From Pseudomonas sp. DG56-2 (GTDB lineage: Bacteria; Pseudomonadota; Gammaproteobacteria; Pseudomonadales; Pseudomonadaceae), in the NCBI RefSeq assembly GCF_004803755.1, contig NZ_CP032311.1:1008501-1072500 (forward strand): a stretch of DNA of 64,000 nucleotides, read 5' to 3'. Under the pieces are notes generated by a model that had not been told where the DNA came from, ran no database searches, and worked only from the letters and a program-made list of their open reading frames with translations. Positions 19,911-28,857 of this stretch are shown in pieces. Both the position numbers and the translations under genes were made by a program. How positions within the stretch are numbered: position 1 is the stretch's first letter; each line of letters starts with the position of its first letter.

Positions 19911-21107
19911 ATGAGCGGCTCCACCAAATTCTCAGGTTTTGCCACCCGCGCCATCCATCACGGCTACGATCCATTGGCCCATCAGGGGTCTTTGGTTCCG
20001 CCTGTCTACCAGACCGCCACCTTCGCCTTTCCTACCGTCGAGTACGGCGCGGCGTGTTTTGCCGGGGAGCAGGGTGGGCACTTTTATACGCGTATTTCCA
20101 ACCCTACCCTGGCCCTGCTGGAAGAGCGCATGGCTTCTCTGGAAGGGGCAGAGGCGGGGCTGGCACTGGCCTCGGGCATGGGCGCGATCACGGCCACGCT
20201 ATGGACCCTGCTTCGCCCCGGTGATGAGGTGCTGGTCGGGCGCACCTTGTATGGTTGCACCTTTGCTTTTTTACATCACGGCATCGGCGAGTTCGGGGTC
20301 AAGGTCCGACATGTCGACATGACGGATCTGCAGGCAGTCGAGGCGGCGATCAGTGCGCAGACCAAAGTGATTTATTTTGAGACCCCGGCCAACCCGAACA
20401 TGCAGATGGCCGATATTGCTGCAGTGGCGCAGCTTGCCCACCAGCGCGATATCACCGTAGTAGTGGATAACACCTACTGCACACCGTACCTGCAGCGTCC
20501 GCTGGAGCTGGGTGCCGATCTGGTGGTGCATTCAGCTACCAAGTACCTCAGCGGCCATGGCGACATCACGGCCGGCCTGGTGGTCGGGCGCAAGGCACTG
20601 GTGGACCGGGTTCGACTCGAAGGTCTCAAGGACATGACCGGTGCGGTGATGTCACCCCAGGATGCAGCCTTGCTGATGCGCGGGATGAAAACCCTGACTT
20701 TGCGCATGGAGCGCCATTGCAGTAACGCCCAGGCAGTCGCGCAGTATCTGCAGGCACATTGCGCCGTGGAGCTGATCAACTACCCCGGGCTGTCCAGCTT
20801 CCCGCAATACGAGTTGGCCAAGCGGCAGATGCGTTTGCCCGGCGGCATGATCGCGTTCGAGCTCAAGGGAGGGATCGATGCCGGACGTCGGTTCATGAAT
20901 GCCCTGCAACTGTTCAGCCGCGCCGTGAGCCTTGGCGATGCCGAATCCCTCGCTCAGCACCCGGCAAGCATGACTCACTCCAGCTATACCGCCCAAGAGC
21001 GTGCCCAGTACGGCATCTCCGAAGGACTGGTACGGCTGTCGGTTGGTCTTGAGGATATCGACGACCTGCTGGCCGATATCGAGCAGGCCCTGAAGGCCTG
21101 TGCCTGA
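19911..21107 (+). CDS. mdeA: L-methionine gamma-lyase MdeA
   Basis: A 398-residue PLP enzyme of the Cys/Met metabolism family that splits L-methionine into methanethiol, 2-oxobutyrate and ammonia. The PLP lysine is Lys211 (SATKYLSGH). Tyr114 and Cys116 (TLYGCTF) are present; the cysteine at this position marks methionine gamma-lyase as opposed to cystathionine gamma-synthase or beta-lyase, and the length equals that of the P. putida enzyme. AAGAGG lies upstream of the ATG. It is the first gene of mdeAB, divergent from mdeR. Confidence 0.95.
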   Translation: MSGSTKFSGFATRAIHHGYDPLAHQGSLVPPVYQTATFAFPTVEYGAACFAGEQGGHFYTRISNPTLALLEERMASLEGAEAGLALASGMGAITATLWTLLRPGDEVLVGRTLYGCTFAFLHHGIGEFGVKVRHVDMTDLQAVEAAISAQTKVIYFETPANPNMQMADIAAVAQLAHQRDITVVVDNTYCTPYLQRPLELGADLVVHSATKYLSGHGDITAGLVVGRKALVDRVRLEGLKDMTGAVMSPQDAALLMRGMKTLTLRMERHCSNAQAVAQYLQAHCAVELINYPGLSSFPQYELAKRQMRLPGGMIAFELKGGIDAGRRFMNALQLFSRAVSLGDAESLAQHPASMTHSSYTAQERAQYGISEGLVRLSVGLEDIDDLLADIEQALKACA

Positions 21108-21131
21108 ACCGCCAAGGATGAGGTCAATGCA

Positions 21132-23840
21132 ATGGTGGCAATGATGAGCCTGGTACCCGGTGAAGGCGTGCAGCGCCGTGACAGTGATGCGCAGGCCGAC
21201 AGTGACCCCGGCGAGACTGCCGAGTGGCTTGATGCGCTGGATTCGACCCTGCAGCACTGTGGCCCTGAGCGAGCACGCTTTTTACTCGAACAGTTGGAAG
21301 TGCACGCCCGTGAGTTGGGGTTGGAGCGTGGTGCCCAGCCCTTCTCGGCGTATCGCAACACAATATCGGTGGAGCATCAGGGCGCCTATCCAGGTGACCT
21401 TGAGATGGATGAGCGCATCACCAGTATCCTGCGCTGGAACGCTCTGGCTATGGTCGTGCGGGCCAATCATGCCTATGGCGATCTTGGCGGGCACATCGCC
21501 AGTTATGCGTCGGCGGCAGAAATCTTCGAAGTGGGTTTCCAGCATTTCTTTCAAGGTGAATCCGGGGCGCAGCGGCGCAGTGCCGACCTGGTGTTCTTCC
21601 AGCCGCATTCGGCGCCTGGAATTTATGCGCGGGCTTTTCTTGAAGGTCGCTTGAGTGAGGAACAATTGGCCAACTACCGCCAGGAGGTGGCGGGTAAGGG
21701 CTTGTGTTCATATCCACACCCCTGGCTCATGCCCGACTTCTGGCAATTTCCCACAGGGTCCATGGGCATAGGCCCACTCAATGCTATCTACCAGGCGCGA
21801 TTCATGCGCTATTTGCATCACCGCCAACTTCTCGATACCAGCACCCGGCATGTCTGGGGTGTGTTCGGCGATGGTGAAATGGACGAGCCGGAATCCATCG
21901 CTGGCCTGACCCTGGCTGCCCGCGAGCAACTGGATAACCTCACGTTTGTAGTCAACTGTAACCTGCAGCGGCTGGACGGCCCCGTGCGCGGCAACGGGCA
22001 GATCATTCAGGAACTCGAATCCTTGTTCACCGGGGCTGGGTGGAACGTGATCAAGGTGCTTTGGGGCACCGAGTGGGATGCGCTGTTTGCCCGCGACACC
22101 CAGCACGTGTTGCTGCGTCAACTGGCCGCCACTCCGGATGGACAGTTTCAGAACCTGGGGGCCAAGGATGGGGCCTACAACTTAGAGCACTTTTTCAATC
22201 AACACCCTGGCTTGCAGAAACTGGTCGAGCACATGAGCTCGGATGAGATCAATGCGCTCAAGCGTGGTGGTCATGATTTTCGCAAGCTGTATGCAGCTTT
22301 TGCCGCGGCCAAGGCCTGCAAGGGGCGGCCAACCGTGATTCTGGCCAAGACCAAGAAAGGCTATGGCATGAGCAGCGCCGGCGAGTCGAGGATGACCGCG
22401 CACCAAGCCAAGAAGCTTGATATCCAGGCCTTGCTGGCTTTTCGTGATCGTTTCCACCTGCCCCTCAGTGACAGCCAGGTAGAGCAGTTGCAGTTTTATC
22501 GCCCCGCCGATGAGAGCGCCGAAATGCGTTACTTGCGCGAGCGTCGCGCTGCTCTGGGCGGGCCTTTGCCCGCGCGACGCAGTGACGTGCCTGCGGTGCC
22601 GGTGCCTGCGCTGCAGGTCATGGGTGGCTTCGCTTTGCAGGCCGAAGGCAAGGAAATGTCTACCACCATGGCGGCTGTGCGCATGCTCAGTGCCTGGCTC
22701 AAGGCGCCCGAACTGGGGCAGCGGGTCGTGCCTATCGTTGCCGACGAAGCGCGAACCTTTGGCATGGCCAGCCTGTTCCGCCAGATCGGCATCTACTCAC
22801 CTCAGGGACAGTGTTATGAACCTGAAGATGCTGGCTCTCTGCTGTCCTATAAGGAGTCCCGGGACGGACAATTGCTGGAGGAGGGCATCACCGAAGCGGG
22901 CGCGATTTCCTCCTGGGTGGCGGCGGCAACTTCCTATGCGGTGCATGGCGAGCCGATGCTGCCGGTGTACATCTACTACTCGATGTTCGGTTTCCAGCGT
23001 GTTGGCGACCTGATCTGGGCTGCCGCCGACCAACGTGCCCGCGGCCTGTTGCTGGGGGCTACGGCCGGTCGTACGACCCTGGGCGGCGAAGGGCTGCAGC
23101 ATCAGGACGGTTCGAGCCTGGTCATGGCTTCGATGGTGCCCAACTGTCGGGCCTGGGAGCCGTGCTTTGCCGGCGAGCTGGCGGTGATTCTCGAGTATGC
23201 CTCGCGGCGCATGCTCACCGAACAGCAAGACGAGTTCCATTACGTTGCGCTGATGAACGAAAACTATCCACAGCCGTCCCTGCCTGAGCAGGTGCATCAA
23301 GAGGTGTTGCGCGGCATGTACCGTTACCTAGAGCAGCGCGTGACCGATGCCAAAGGACAGGTTCGCCTGCTGGGTTCAGGCGCGATTCTGCGTGAAGTGA
23401 TCGCCGCCAGTGAGTTGCTGGCTGCTGATTGGCAGGTAGAAAGTGAGGTGTTCAGCGTCACCAGCTTCAGTGAGCTGGCGCGTGAGGCGCGGGGTATCGA
23501 GCGCAGCAGCCGGTTGGGGCAGATCGCTGAAAATACCAGTCATTTGCAACGTTGCCTGCGCGGCAATGCGCCGGTCATCGCCGCCACCGACTATGTGCGT
23601 GCCTGGCCGCAGTTGATTGCCGAATATGTACAGGCTCCCTACGTTACTTTGGGCACTGATGGTTTTGGACGCAGCGATACCCGTCAGCAGTTACGGCGCT
23701 TTTTCGAAGTAGATCGCTTCAGTATCGTCCTGGCCAGTCTGCATAGTCTGGTACGCCAGGGTGGGATCGAACGCGGGGTGCTGGATCAAGCACTGGAGCG
23801 CTATGGTCATCGGGAAGCAGATGCGCCCTGGCACAGCTAA
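21132..23840 (+). CDS. mdeB: 2-oxobutyrate/pyruvate dehydrogenase E1 component MdeB
   Basis: A 902-residue homodimeric-type E1 (AceE family) that decarboxylates a 2-oxo acid using thiamine diphosphate. The cofactor motif GDGEMDEPES...NCNLQRLDGPVRGN is intact near residues 240-285. In P. putida MdeB prefers 2-oxobutyrate, the product of MdeA, and passes the propionyl group to the E2 component of another complex; no E2 or E3 gene is present here. The start at 21132 follows GAGG with eight bases spacing. It lies 24 bases after mdeA, so the pair is one operon. It is slightly larger than housekeeping AceE, with a variable N-terminal 40 residues. Confidence 0.92.
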   Translation: MVAMMSLVPGEGVQRRDSDAQADSDPGETAEWLDALDSTLQHCGPERARFLLEQLEVHARELGLERGAQPFSAYRNTISVEHQGAYPGDLEMDERITSILRWNALAMVVRANHAYGDLGGHIASYASAAEIFEVGFQHFFQGESGAQRRSADLVFFQPHSAPGIYARAFLEGRLSEEQLANYRQEVAGKGLCSYPHPWLMPDFWQFPTGSMGIGPLNAIYQARFMRYLHHRQLLDTSTRHVWGVFGDGEMDEPESIAGLTLAAREQLDNLTFVVNCNLQRLDGPVRGNGQIIQELESLFTGAGWNVIKVLWGTEWDALFARDTQHVLLRQLAATPDGQFQNLGAKDGAYNLEHFFNQHPGLQKLVEHMSSDEINALKRGGHDFRKLYAAFAAAKACKGRPTVILAKTKKGYGMSSAGESRMTAHQAKKLDIQALLAFRDRFHLPLSDSQVEQLQFYRPADESAEMRYLRERRAALGGPLPARRSDVPAVPVPALQVMGGFALQAEGKEMSTTMAAVRMLSAWLKAPELGQRVVPIVADEARTFGMASLFRQIGIYSPQGQCYEPEDAGSLLSYKESRDGQLLEEGITEAGAISSWVAAATSYAVHGEPMLPVYIYYSMFGFQRVGDLIWAAADQRARGLLLGATAGRTTLGGEGLQHQDGSSLVMASMVPNCRAWEPCFAGELAVILEYASRRMLTEQQDEFHYVALMNENYPQPSLPEQVHQEVLRGMYRYLEQRVTDAKGQVRLLGSGAILREVIAASELLAADWQVESEVFSVTSFSELAREARGIERSSRLGQIAENTSHLQRCLRGNAPVIAATDYVRAWPQLIAEYVQAPYVTLGTDGFGRSDTRQQLRRFFEVDRFSIVLASLHSLVRQGGIERGVLDQALERYGHREADAPWHS

Positions 23841-23850
23841 GGGGGATGCA

Positions 23851-23880
23851 AAAAAAATGGGAGCGGATTGCTCCGCTCCC
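23851..23880 (-). terminator. Terminator of zapG (minus strand), also between convergent mdeB
   Basis: GGGAGCGGA (23859-23867) and TCCGCTCCC (23872-23880) form a nine-bp stem. Reading on the minus strand it is followed by a run of seven T residues, so it is a standard intrinsic terminator for zapG. mdeB ends 18 bases away on the other strand and may use the same stem. Confidence 0.85.
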
Positions 23881-23902
23881 ACGCATTGTCGGAGGCTTGA
23901 GC

Positions 23903-24340
23903 TTAGTTGCGCTTTAGCCCGTAGTGCTCATCGAGCATGCCCGGCGAGTTAGGTGCCTTTGGCGCGTAGTCTCGTGGTACTTCAGTGTCCTTCGGTGGGG
24001 TCAGGCGGTCACGAGGGGCCTGCACCGCTTCAGAGTGCAAAGAGGCCAGCAGACGCTGACGGGTCAATTCGTCCAGGGCCAGGCGGTTGGCGCCATCGGC
24101 CAGATGGTCCTGAACTTCCTGGTAACTTTGGGTCAGTTTCTTGACCAATGCAGCCGTGCTGTTGAAGTGGGTAACCACCTCATTCTGGTAGCTATCGAAA
24201 CGTTCCTGAATATCATCCAGCTGCCGCTGAGTGCTGCTTGGCGCAGCATTGGGCAGCAAGCGCGCGACCAGGAAACCAACGACAACGCCCACGACGAGGG
24301 CCAGGGTCGGCAACAACCAAACTAAGAGCGAGAGTTCCAC
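23903..24340 (-). CDS. zapG: Cell-envelope protein ZapG (YhcB, DUF1043)
   Basis: A 145-residue protein with one N-terminal membrane segment (about residues 6-29), followed by a coiled-coil region (about 35-95, starting with the STQRQLDDIQERFDSYQNEV block) and a Pro-rich tail. This is the YhcB/ZapG architecture; the family links division and envelope synthesis, and loss in E. coli gives shape and envelope defects. The start is GTG at 24340, preceded by GGAAGG. It is divergent from the hydrolase gene upstream of trpS-zapE, as in other pseudomonads. Confidence 0.9.
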   Translation of the reverse strand: MELSLLVWLLPTLALVVGVVVGFLVARLLPNAAPSSTQRQLDDIQERFDSYQNEVVTHFNSTAALVKKLTQSYQEVQDHLADGANRLALDELTRQRLLASLHSEAVQAPRDRLTPPKDTEVPRDYAPKAPNSPGMLDEHYGLKRN

Positions 24341-24478
24341 GAGTCCTTCCTCTATAAACGGCTTTGCTTTACGTTAACGGCTCGGACCTGCGCTGTATAC
24401 CGCGAACGATCGCAAATATCTCAGACAGAATCATTCAGCTAGACGAGTCGACCCTTTCCGAGGTCACGGAGTTTATCC

Positions 24479-25114
24479 TTGCTTATCCGCGAAACCCCCG
24501 TATTCATCGATGGCCCAGTCGGTCAATTGGAAGCTTTGTACCTGGACGTTGCCGACGCCCGAGGTGTGGTGCTGCTGTGTCACCCGAACCCCGTTCAGGG
24601 CGGAACCATGACCAACAAGGTTGTGTCGATGCTCCAGCGCACCGCCCGCGATGCCGGCTATATTACCCTGCGTTTCAACTACCGGGGTGTAGGTGCCAGT
24701 GCTGGCAGCCACGACATGGGCAGTGGCGAAGTGGATGATGCCGAGGCCGCAGCAACCTGGCTGCGGGAAAAGCATCCTGATCTACCGCTCACCCTGATGG
24801 GTTTTTCCTTTGGTGGTTTTGTCGCTGCCAGCCTGGGCGGCCGTCTCGAAGCGCAAGGCGCAGCGCTCAAGCACCTGTTCATGGTTGCCCCGGCAGTGAT
24901 GCGTTTGAAAGATCACGACGCCTTACCACAGGCCTGCGCCTTGAGTGTAATACAGCCAGAAACCGACGAAGTGATCGACCCACAGATCGTCTATGCCTGG
25001 TCCGATGCACTGCCACGCCCCCATGAGCTGCTGAAAGTGGCAGAATGCGGACACTTTTTCCACGGCAAGCTCACCGACCTCAAGGATCTGGTGTTGCCGC
25101 GCCTTTCGAACTGA
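24479..25114 (+). CDS. Alpha/beta hydrolase, YSXT-like small hydrolase
   Basis: A 211-residue alpha/beta hydrolase with the pattern LLCHPNPVQGGTM (HxNPxxGG, oxyanion region), the LRFNYRGVGASAG strand, the nucleophile elbow GFSFGG with a serine near residue 107, and a C-terminal His in ECGHFFHGK. No signal peptide. The start is a TTG at 24479 with GGAG seven bases upstream; no ATG fits the homologous N-terminus MLIRETPVFIDG. It is 24 bases from trpS, so they are probably co-transcribed. The substrate is unknown. Confidence 0.85.
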   Translation: MLIRETPVFIDGPVGQLEALYLDVADARGVVLLCHPNPVQGGTMTNKVVSMLQRTARDAGYITLRFNYRGVGASAGSHDMGSGEVDDAEAAATWLREKHPDLPLTLMGFSFGGFVAASLGGRLEAQGAALKHLFMVAPAVMRLKDHDALPQACALSVIQPETDEVIDPQIVYAWSDALPRPHELLKVAECGHFFHGKLTDLKDLVLPRLSN

Positions 25115-25138
25115 AACAAGCCTGATAAGCGATTACCC

Positions 25139-26488
25139 ATGACTACGCGCATCCTTACCGGTATCACCACCACGGGCACGCCTCACCTGGGCAACTACGC
25201 CGGTGCCATCCGCCCGGCGATCCTCGCCAGCCGTGAGCCGGGTGTCGACTCGTTCTACTTCCTGGCCGACTACCACGCCTTGATCAAGTGCGATGACCCG
25301 CAGCGCATTCAGCGCTCGCGTCTGGAAATCGCCGCGACCTGGCTGGCCGGTGGCCTTGACCCGGAACGCGTGACCTTCTATCGCCAGTCCGACATTCCTG
25401 AAATTCCTGAGTTGACCTGGTTGCTGACTTGCGTGGCGGCCAAAGGCCTGCTCAATCGCGCACACGCCTACAAGGCGTCGGTGGACAAGAACCTGGAGAA
25501 CGGTGAAGACCCGGATGCCGGTATCAGCATGGGTCTGTACAGCTATCCGGTACTGATGGCTGCCGACATCCTGATGTTCAACGCCAACAAAGTGCCGGTC
25601 GGTCGCGACCAGATCCAGCACGTGGAAATGGCGCGTGATATCGGCCAGCGCTTCAATCACCTGTTTGGCCAGGGCAAGGAATTCTTTGCCATGCCTGAAG
25701 CACTGATCGAAGAAAGCGTGGCGACGTTGCCTGGCCTGGACGGACGCAAGATGTCCAAGAGCTACGACAACACCATCCCCTTGTTCACCAGCGCCAAGGA
25801 CATGAAGGATGCCATCTCGCGCATCGTCACCGACTCCCGCGCGCCTGGCGAAGCGAAGGATCCGGACAACTCGCACCTGTTCACGTTGTTCCAGGCATTC
25901 GCAACGCCGGACCAAGCCGAGGTGTTCCGCGGCGAGTTGTTGCAGGGACTGGGGTGGGGTGAAGCCAAGCAACGCCTGTTCCAGCTGCTCGACAACCAGT
26001 TGAGCGAGCCGCGCGAGCGTTATCATCAACTGATCAGCCGTCCGGCAGATCTGGAAGATATTCTGCTGGCCGGTGCTCAAAAAGCCCGCAAGGTTGCCAC
26101 ACCATTTCTCGAGCAACTGCGCGAGGCCGTTGGCCTGCGCTCGTTCCGCAGTATCGAGCTGGGGGTTGTCCAGACCAAGAAAAAGGCCGTCAAGGCGGCG
26201 CGCTTTGTCAGTTTCCGTGAAGACGATGGCAGTTTCCGTTTCCGTCTGCTGGCAGCCGACGGTGAGCAACTGCTGCTGTCGCGCAATTTCGCCGATGGCA
26301 AAACCGCTGGCGCAGTCAGCAAGCAGCTGCAGCAGGGCGGCGAACTGGACGTGCGTAGCGAAGGCCTGGGCTTTAGCCTGTGGCTGGAAGGCGAGCGTGT
26401 TGCCGAGGGCCCGCAACTGGCCGACGAAGCTGCTCGCGACGCTGCAATCGAGGGCCTGCGCGCTGCCTTGCAACCTCAGCAGGACTGA
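25139..26488 (+). CDS. trpS: Tryptophanyl-tRNA synthetase (long form)
   Basis: A 449-residue class I aminoacyl-tRNA synthetase charging tRNA-Trp. The HIGH-type motif is TPHLGNYAG (residues 14-22) and the KMSKS loop is KMSKS at residues 204-208. The protein is longer than the usual 330-350 residues; about 100 extra residues at the C-terminus (around [22 protein letters not shown] and beyond) form an appended domain seen in pseudomonads and other proteobacteria. It sits between the hydrolase and zapE genes. Confidence 0.96.
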   Translation: MTTRILTGITTTGTPHLGNYAGAIRPAILASREPGVDSFYFLADYHALIKCDDPQRIQRSRLEIAATWLAGGLDPERVTFYRQSDIPEIPELTWLLTCVAAKGLLNRAHAYKASVDKNLENGEDPDAGISMGLYSYPVLMAADILMFNANKVPVGRDQIQHVEMARDIGQRFNHLFGQGKEFFAMPEALIEESVATLPGLDGRKMSKSYDNTIPLFTSAKDMKDAISRIVTDSRAPGEAKDPDNSHLFTLFQAFATPDQAEVFRGELLQGLGWGEAKQRLFQLLDNQLSEPRERYHQLISRPADLEDILLAGAQKARKVATPFLEQLREAVGLRSFRSIELGVVQTKKKAVKAARFVSFREDDGSFRFRLLAADGEQLLLSRNFADGKTAGAVSKQLQQGGELDVRSEGLGFSLWLEGERVAEGPQLADEAARDAAIEGLRAALQPQQD

Positions 26489-26570
26489 ACGGTCTGACGC
26501 AAGTCTGATTGCCATTCTCCAGGGCCGTCGCTACAGTGACGGCCCGTTTTTGTTACCTTGCTAACGAATT

Positions 26571-27665
26571 ATGACGCCCCTAGAACGATACCAAGCAGAT
26601 CTGAAACGTCCCGAATTCTTCCATGACGCGGCGCAGGAAACTGCCGTGCGTCATTTGCAGCGCCTGTACGACGATCTGATCGCGGCGCAAAACAACAAGC
26701 CGGGCGTGTTCGGCAAGTTGTTTGGCAAGAAAGAGCAGGCACCGGTCAAAGGCTTGTACTTCTGGGGTGGGGTAGGGCGCGGTAAAACATACCTGGTCGA
26801 TACGTTCTTCGAAGCGCTGCCGTTCCAGCAGAAAGTGCGCACGCACTTCCACCGCTTCATGAAGCGCGTGCATGAAGAAATGAAAACCCTCAAGGGGGAG
26901 AAGAACCCGCTCACTATTATCGCCAAACGCTTCGCCGATGAGGCGCGGGTGATCTGCTTCGACGAGTTCTTCGTTTCCGACATTACCGACGCGATGATCC
27001 TTGGCACCCTGATGGAGGAGCTGTTCAAGAACGGCGTGACCTTGGTCGCCACCTCCAACATTGTGCCGGATGGTTTGTACAAGGATGGTCTGCAGCGTGC
27101 GCGTTTCCTGCCAGCGATCGCCCTGATCAAGCAGAACACCGAAATCGTCAACGTCGATAGCGGCGTCGACTATCGCTTGCGTCACCTGGAGCAGGCCGAG
27201 CTGTTCCACTTCCCCCTGGACGAAGCTGCCCACGAGAGCCTGCGCAAGAGCTTCCGCGCGCTGACGCCAGAGTGCACCCAGGCGGTGGAGAACGACGTAC
27301 TGATCGTCGAGAATCGCGAGATTCGCGCACTGCGTACCTGTGACGACGTGGCCTGGTTCGATTTCCGTGAATTGTGCGATGGCCCCCGTAGCCAGAACGA
27401 CTACATCGAGCTAGGCAAGATTTTCCATGCCGTGTTGCTCAGTGACGTCGAGCAGATGAGTGTGGCCACCGACGACATCGCCCGCCGCTTCATCAACATG
27501 GTCGATGAATTCTACGACCGCAACGTCAAGCTGATCATCTCGGCTGAAGTAGAGCTCAAGGACCTGTACACCGGTGGTCGTCTGACCTTCGAGTTCCAGC
27601 GTACCCTTAGCCGTCTGCTGGAAATGCAATCCCACGAATTCCTCTCCCGCGCGCACAAGCCCTAA
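26571..27665 (+). CDS. zapE: Cell-division ATPase ZapE (YhcM, AFG1 family)
   Basis: A 364-residue AAA-type ATPase: Walker A GGVGRGKT near residue 66, Walker B CFDEFFVSDITDAMI near residue 128, and an arginine-rich C-terminal domain including YTGGRLTFEFQRTLSRLLEM. In E. coli ZapE associates with the Z-ring at late stages and modulates FtsZ filaments; the mitochondrial homologue AFG1/LACE1 suggests a membrane-protein quality-control function. It lies 82 bases after trpS and is followed by a large imperfect palindrome. Confidence 0.93.
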   Translation: MTPLERYQADLKRPEFFHDAAQETAVRHLQRLYDDLIAAQNNKPGVFGKLFGKKEQAPVKGLYFWGGVGRGKTYLVDTFFEALPFQQKVRTHFHRFMKRVHEEMKTLKGEKNPLTIIAKRFADEARVICFDEFFVSDITDAMILGTLMEELFKNGVTLVATSNIVPDGLYKDGLQRARFLPAIALIKQNTEIVNVDSGVDYRLRHLEQAELFHFPLDEAAHESLRKSFRALTPECTQAVENDVLIVENREIRALRTCDDVAWFDFRELCDGPRSQNDYIELGKIFHAVLLSDVEQMSVATDDIARRFINMVDEFYDRNVKLIISAEVELKDLYTGGRLTFEFQRTLSRLLEMQSHEFLSRAHKP

Positions 27666-27730
27666 AGCTGCAAGCGGCAAGTAAGAGCGTGTTGTGCCAG
27701 GCGCCTGCTCTTACATGCCGCTTATAGCTT
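27665..27730. repeat. Large imperfect palindrome after zapE
   Basis: Arms 27665-27688 and 27707-27730 (24 bases each) pair with three mismatches around an 18-base loop. The arms contain the CAAGCGGCAAG/TGCCGCTT units also seen before cysNC. It lies between convergent zapE and the GlxA-type regulator and likely serves both as 3'-end structure. Confidence 0.6.
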
Positions 27731-27744
27731 GAAGCTCGCAGCCG

Positions 27745-28746
27745 TTATCCAGCTTCCTGGACGAACTGTTGCCGATACTGGTTCGGTGAAAGTTCGGTGT
27801 GCTGCCTGAACAGTCGCGCAAAGAAGCTCGCGTCGTCGTAGCCCACTTCGTAGCTGATGGTCTTGATGCTTTTGCGCGAGCCCGACAGCAATCCCTTGGC
27901 CGTTTCGATCCGTAGCCGTTGCAGATAGTGCAGCGGTTTATCACCGGTTGCAGTCTGGAAGCGGCGCATGAAGTTGCGGATGCTCATGCCGTGATTGCGC
28001 GCGACGTCTTCGAAGCGGAATTTGTCGGCGAAGTGTTCTTCAAGCCATTGCTGGATCTGCAGAATGATCAAGTCCTGGTGCAGCTTTTGTCCGCCGAAGC
28101 CGATGCGCCCTGGGGTGTAGTTGCGCTGCACTTCATAGAGGGTGTCGCGGGCGACCGCCTGGGCCACATTGGCGCCGCAGAATCGCTCTATCAAATAGAT
28201 GTACAGGTCACAGGCCGAGGTCGTACCGCCTGCACAATAGAGGTTGTCGGCGTCGGTCAGGTGCTTGTCCTGATTCAGGGTGACTTTGGGGAAGCGCTCG
28301 GCAAACTGATTGAAGAACCGCCAGTAGGTGGTCGCTTCCTTGCCGTCGAGCAAGCCGGACTCGGCCAGCCAGAACACACCACTCGCTTCACCGCAGAGCA
28401 CGGCGCCACGGGCGTGTTGTTCGCGCAGCCATGGCAAGACCTGGGGGTAGCGCTGGCAAAGGGTTTCGAAATCGTCCCAGAAGGCTGGGAGGATGATCAC
28501 GTCGGCTTGTTCCAACGGGCCGTCAACCGGGATCAGCACATCACTGAAACTACGTGCAGGCAGGCCGTCGGGGCTCACCAGCCGGGTTTCGAACATCGGT
28601 TGCAGGCCCAGGCCCAATTGCTTGCTATAGCGCAGGCTGGCCAGATGGAAGAAATCCTTGGCTTGCATGAGTGTCGCCGCGAAGACGTTGTCGATGGCCA
28701 GGATACTGACGCGCCGCAAGGGCGTTGTAGGTTGGGTAAACATCAT
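27745..28746 (-). CDS. GlxA-type AraC-family regulator with DJ-1/PfpI domain
   Basis: A 333-residue regulator. Residues about 12-190 form a DJ-1/PfpI (class I glutamine amidotransferase-like) domain; the nucleophile-elbow region reads AVLCGEASGVFWLAESGLL, with a cysteine as in amidotransferase folds. Residues about 225-330 are an AraC DNA-binding domain with two helix-turn-helix motifs (FEDVARNHGMSIRNFMRRF and IKTISYEVGYDDASFFARLFRQ). Relatives control catabolism of quaternary amines and arginine (GbdR, CdhR, ArgR), but this protein's ligand and targets are unknown. The next gene on the strand is the aldo/keto reductase, 111 bases upstream, so a shared promoter is possible. Confidence 0.85.
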   Translation of the reverse strand: MMFTQPTTPLRRVSILAIDNVFAATLMQAKDFFHLASLRYSKQLGLGLQPMFETRLVSPDGLPARSFSDVLIPVDGPLEQADVIILPAFWDDFETLCQRYPQVLPWLREQHARGAVLCGEASGVFWLAESGLLDGKEATTYWRFFNQFAERFPKVTLNQDKHLTDADNLYCAGGTTSACDLYIYLIERFCGANVAQAVARDTLYEVQRNYTPGRIGFGGQKLHQDLIILQIQQWLEEHFADKFRFEDVARNHGMSIRNFMRRFQTATGDKPLHYLQRLRIETAKGLLSGSRKSIKTISYEVGYDDASFFARLFRQHTELSPNQYRQQFVQEAG

Positions 28747-28857
28747 TTTCGTTATTCTTATAGGGTAGAGTGGTCAATCACCGGCTGGATCGTCTTATTT
28801 TTTGGCCGTTGTGTCTACCCCGGTTCCCGCGCGTGGCACGGGAACCTGTGAAGCGGC

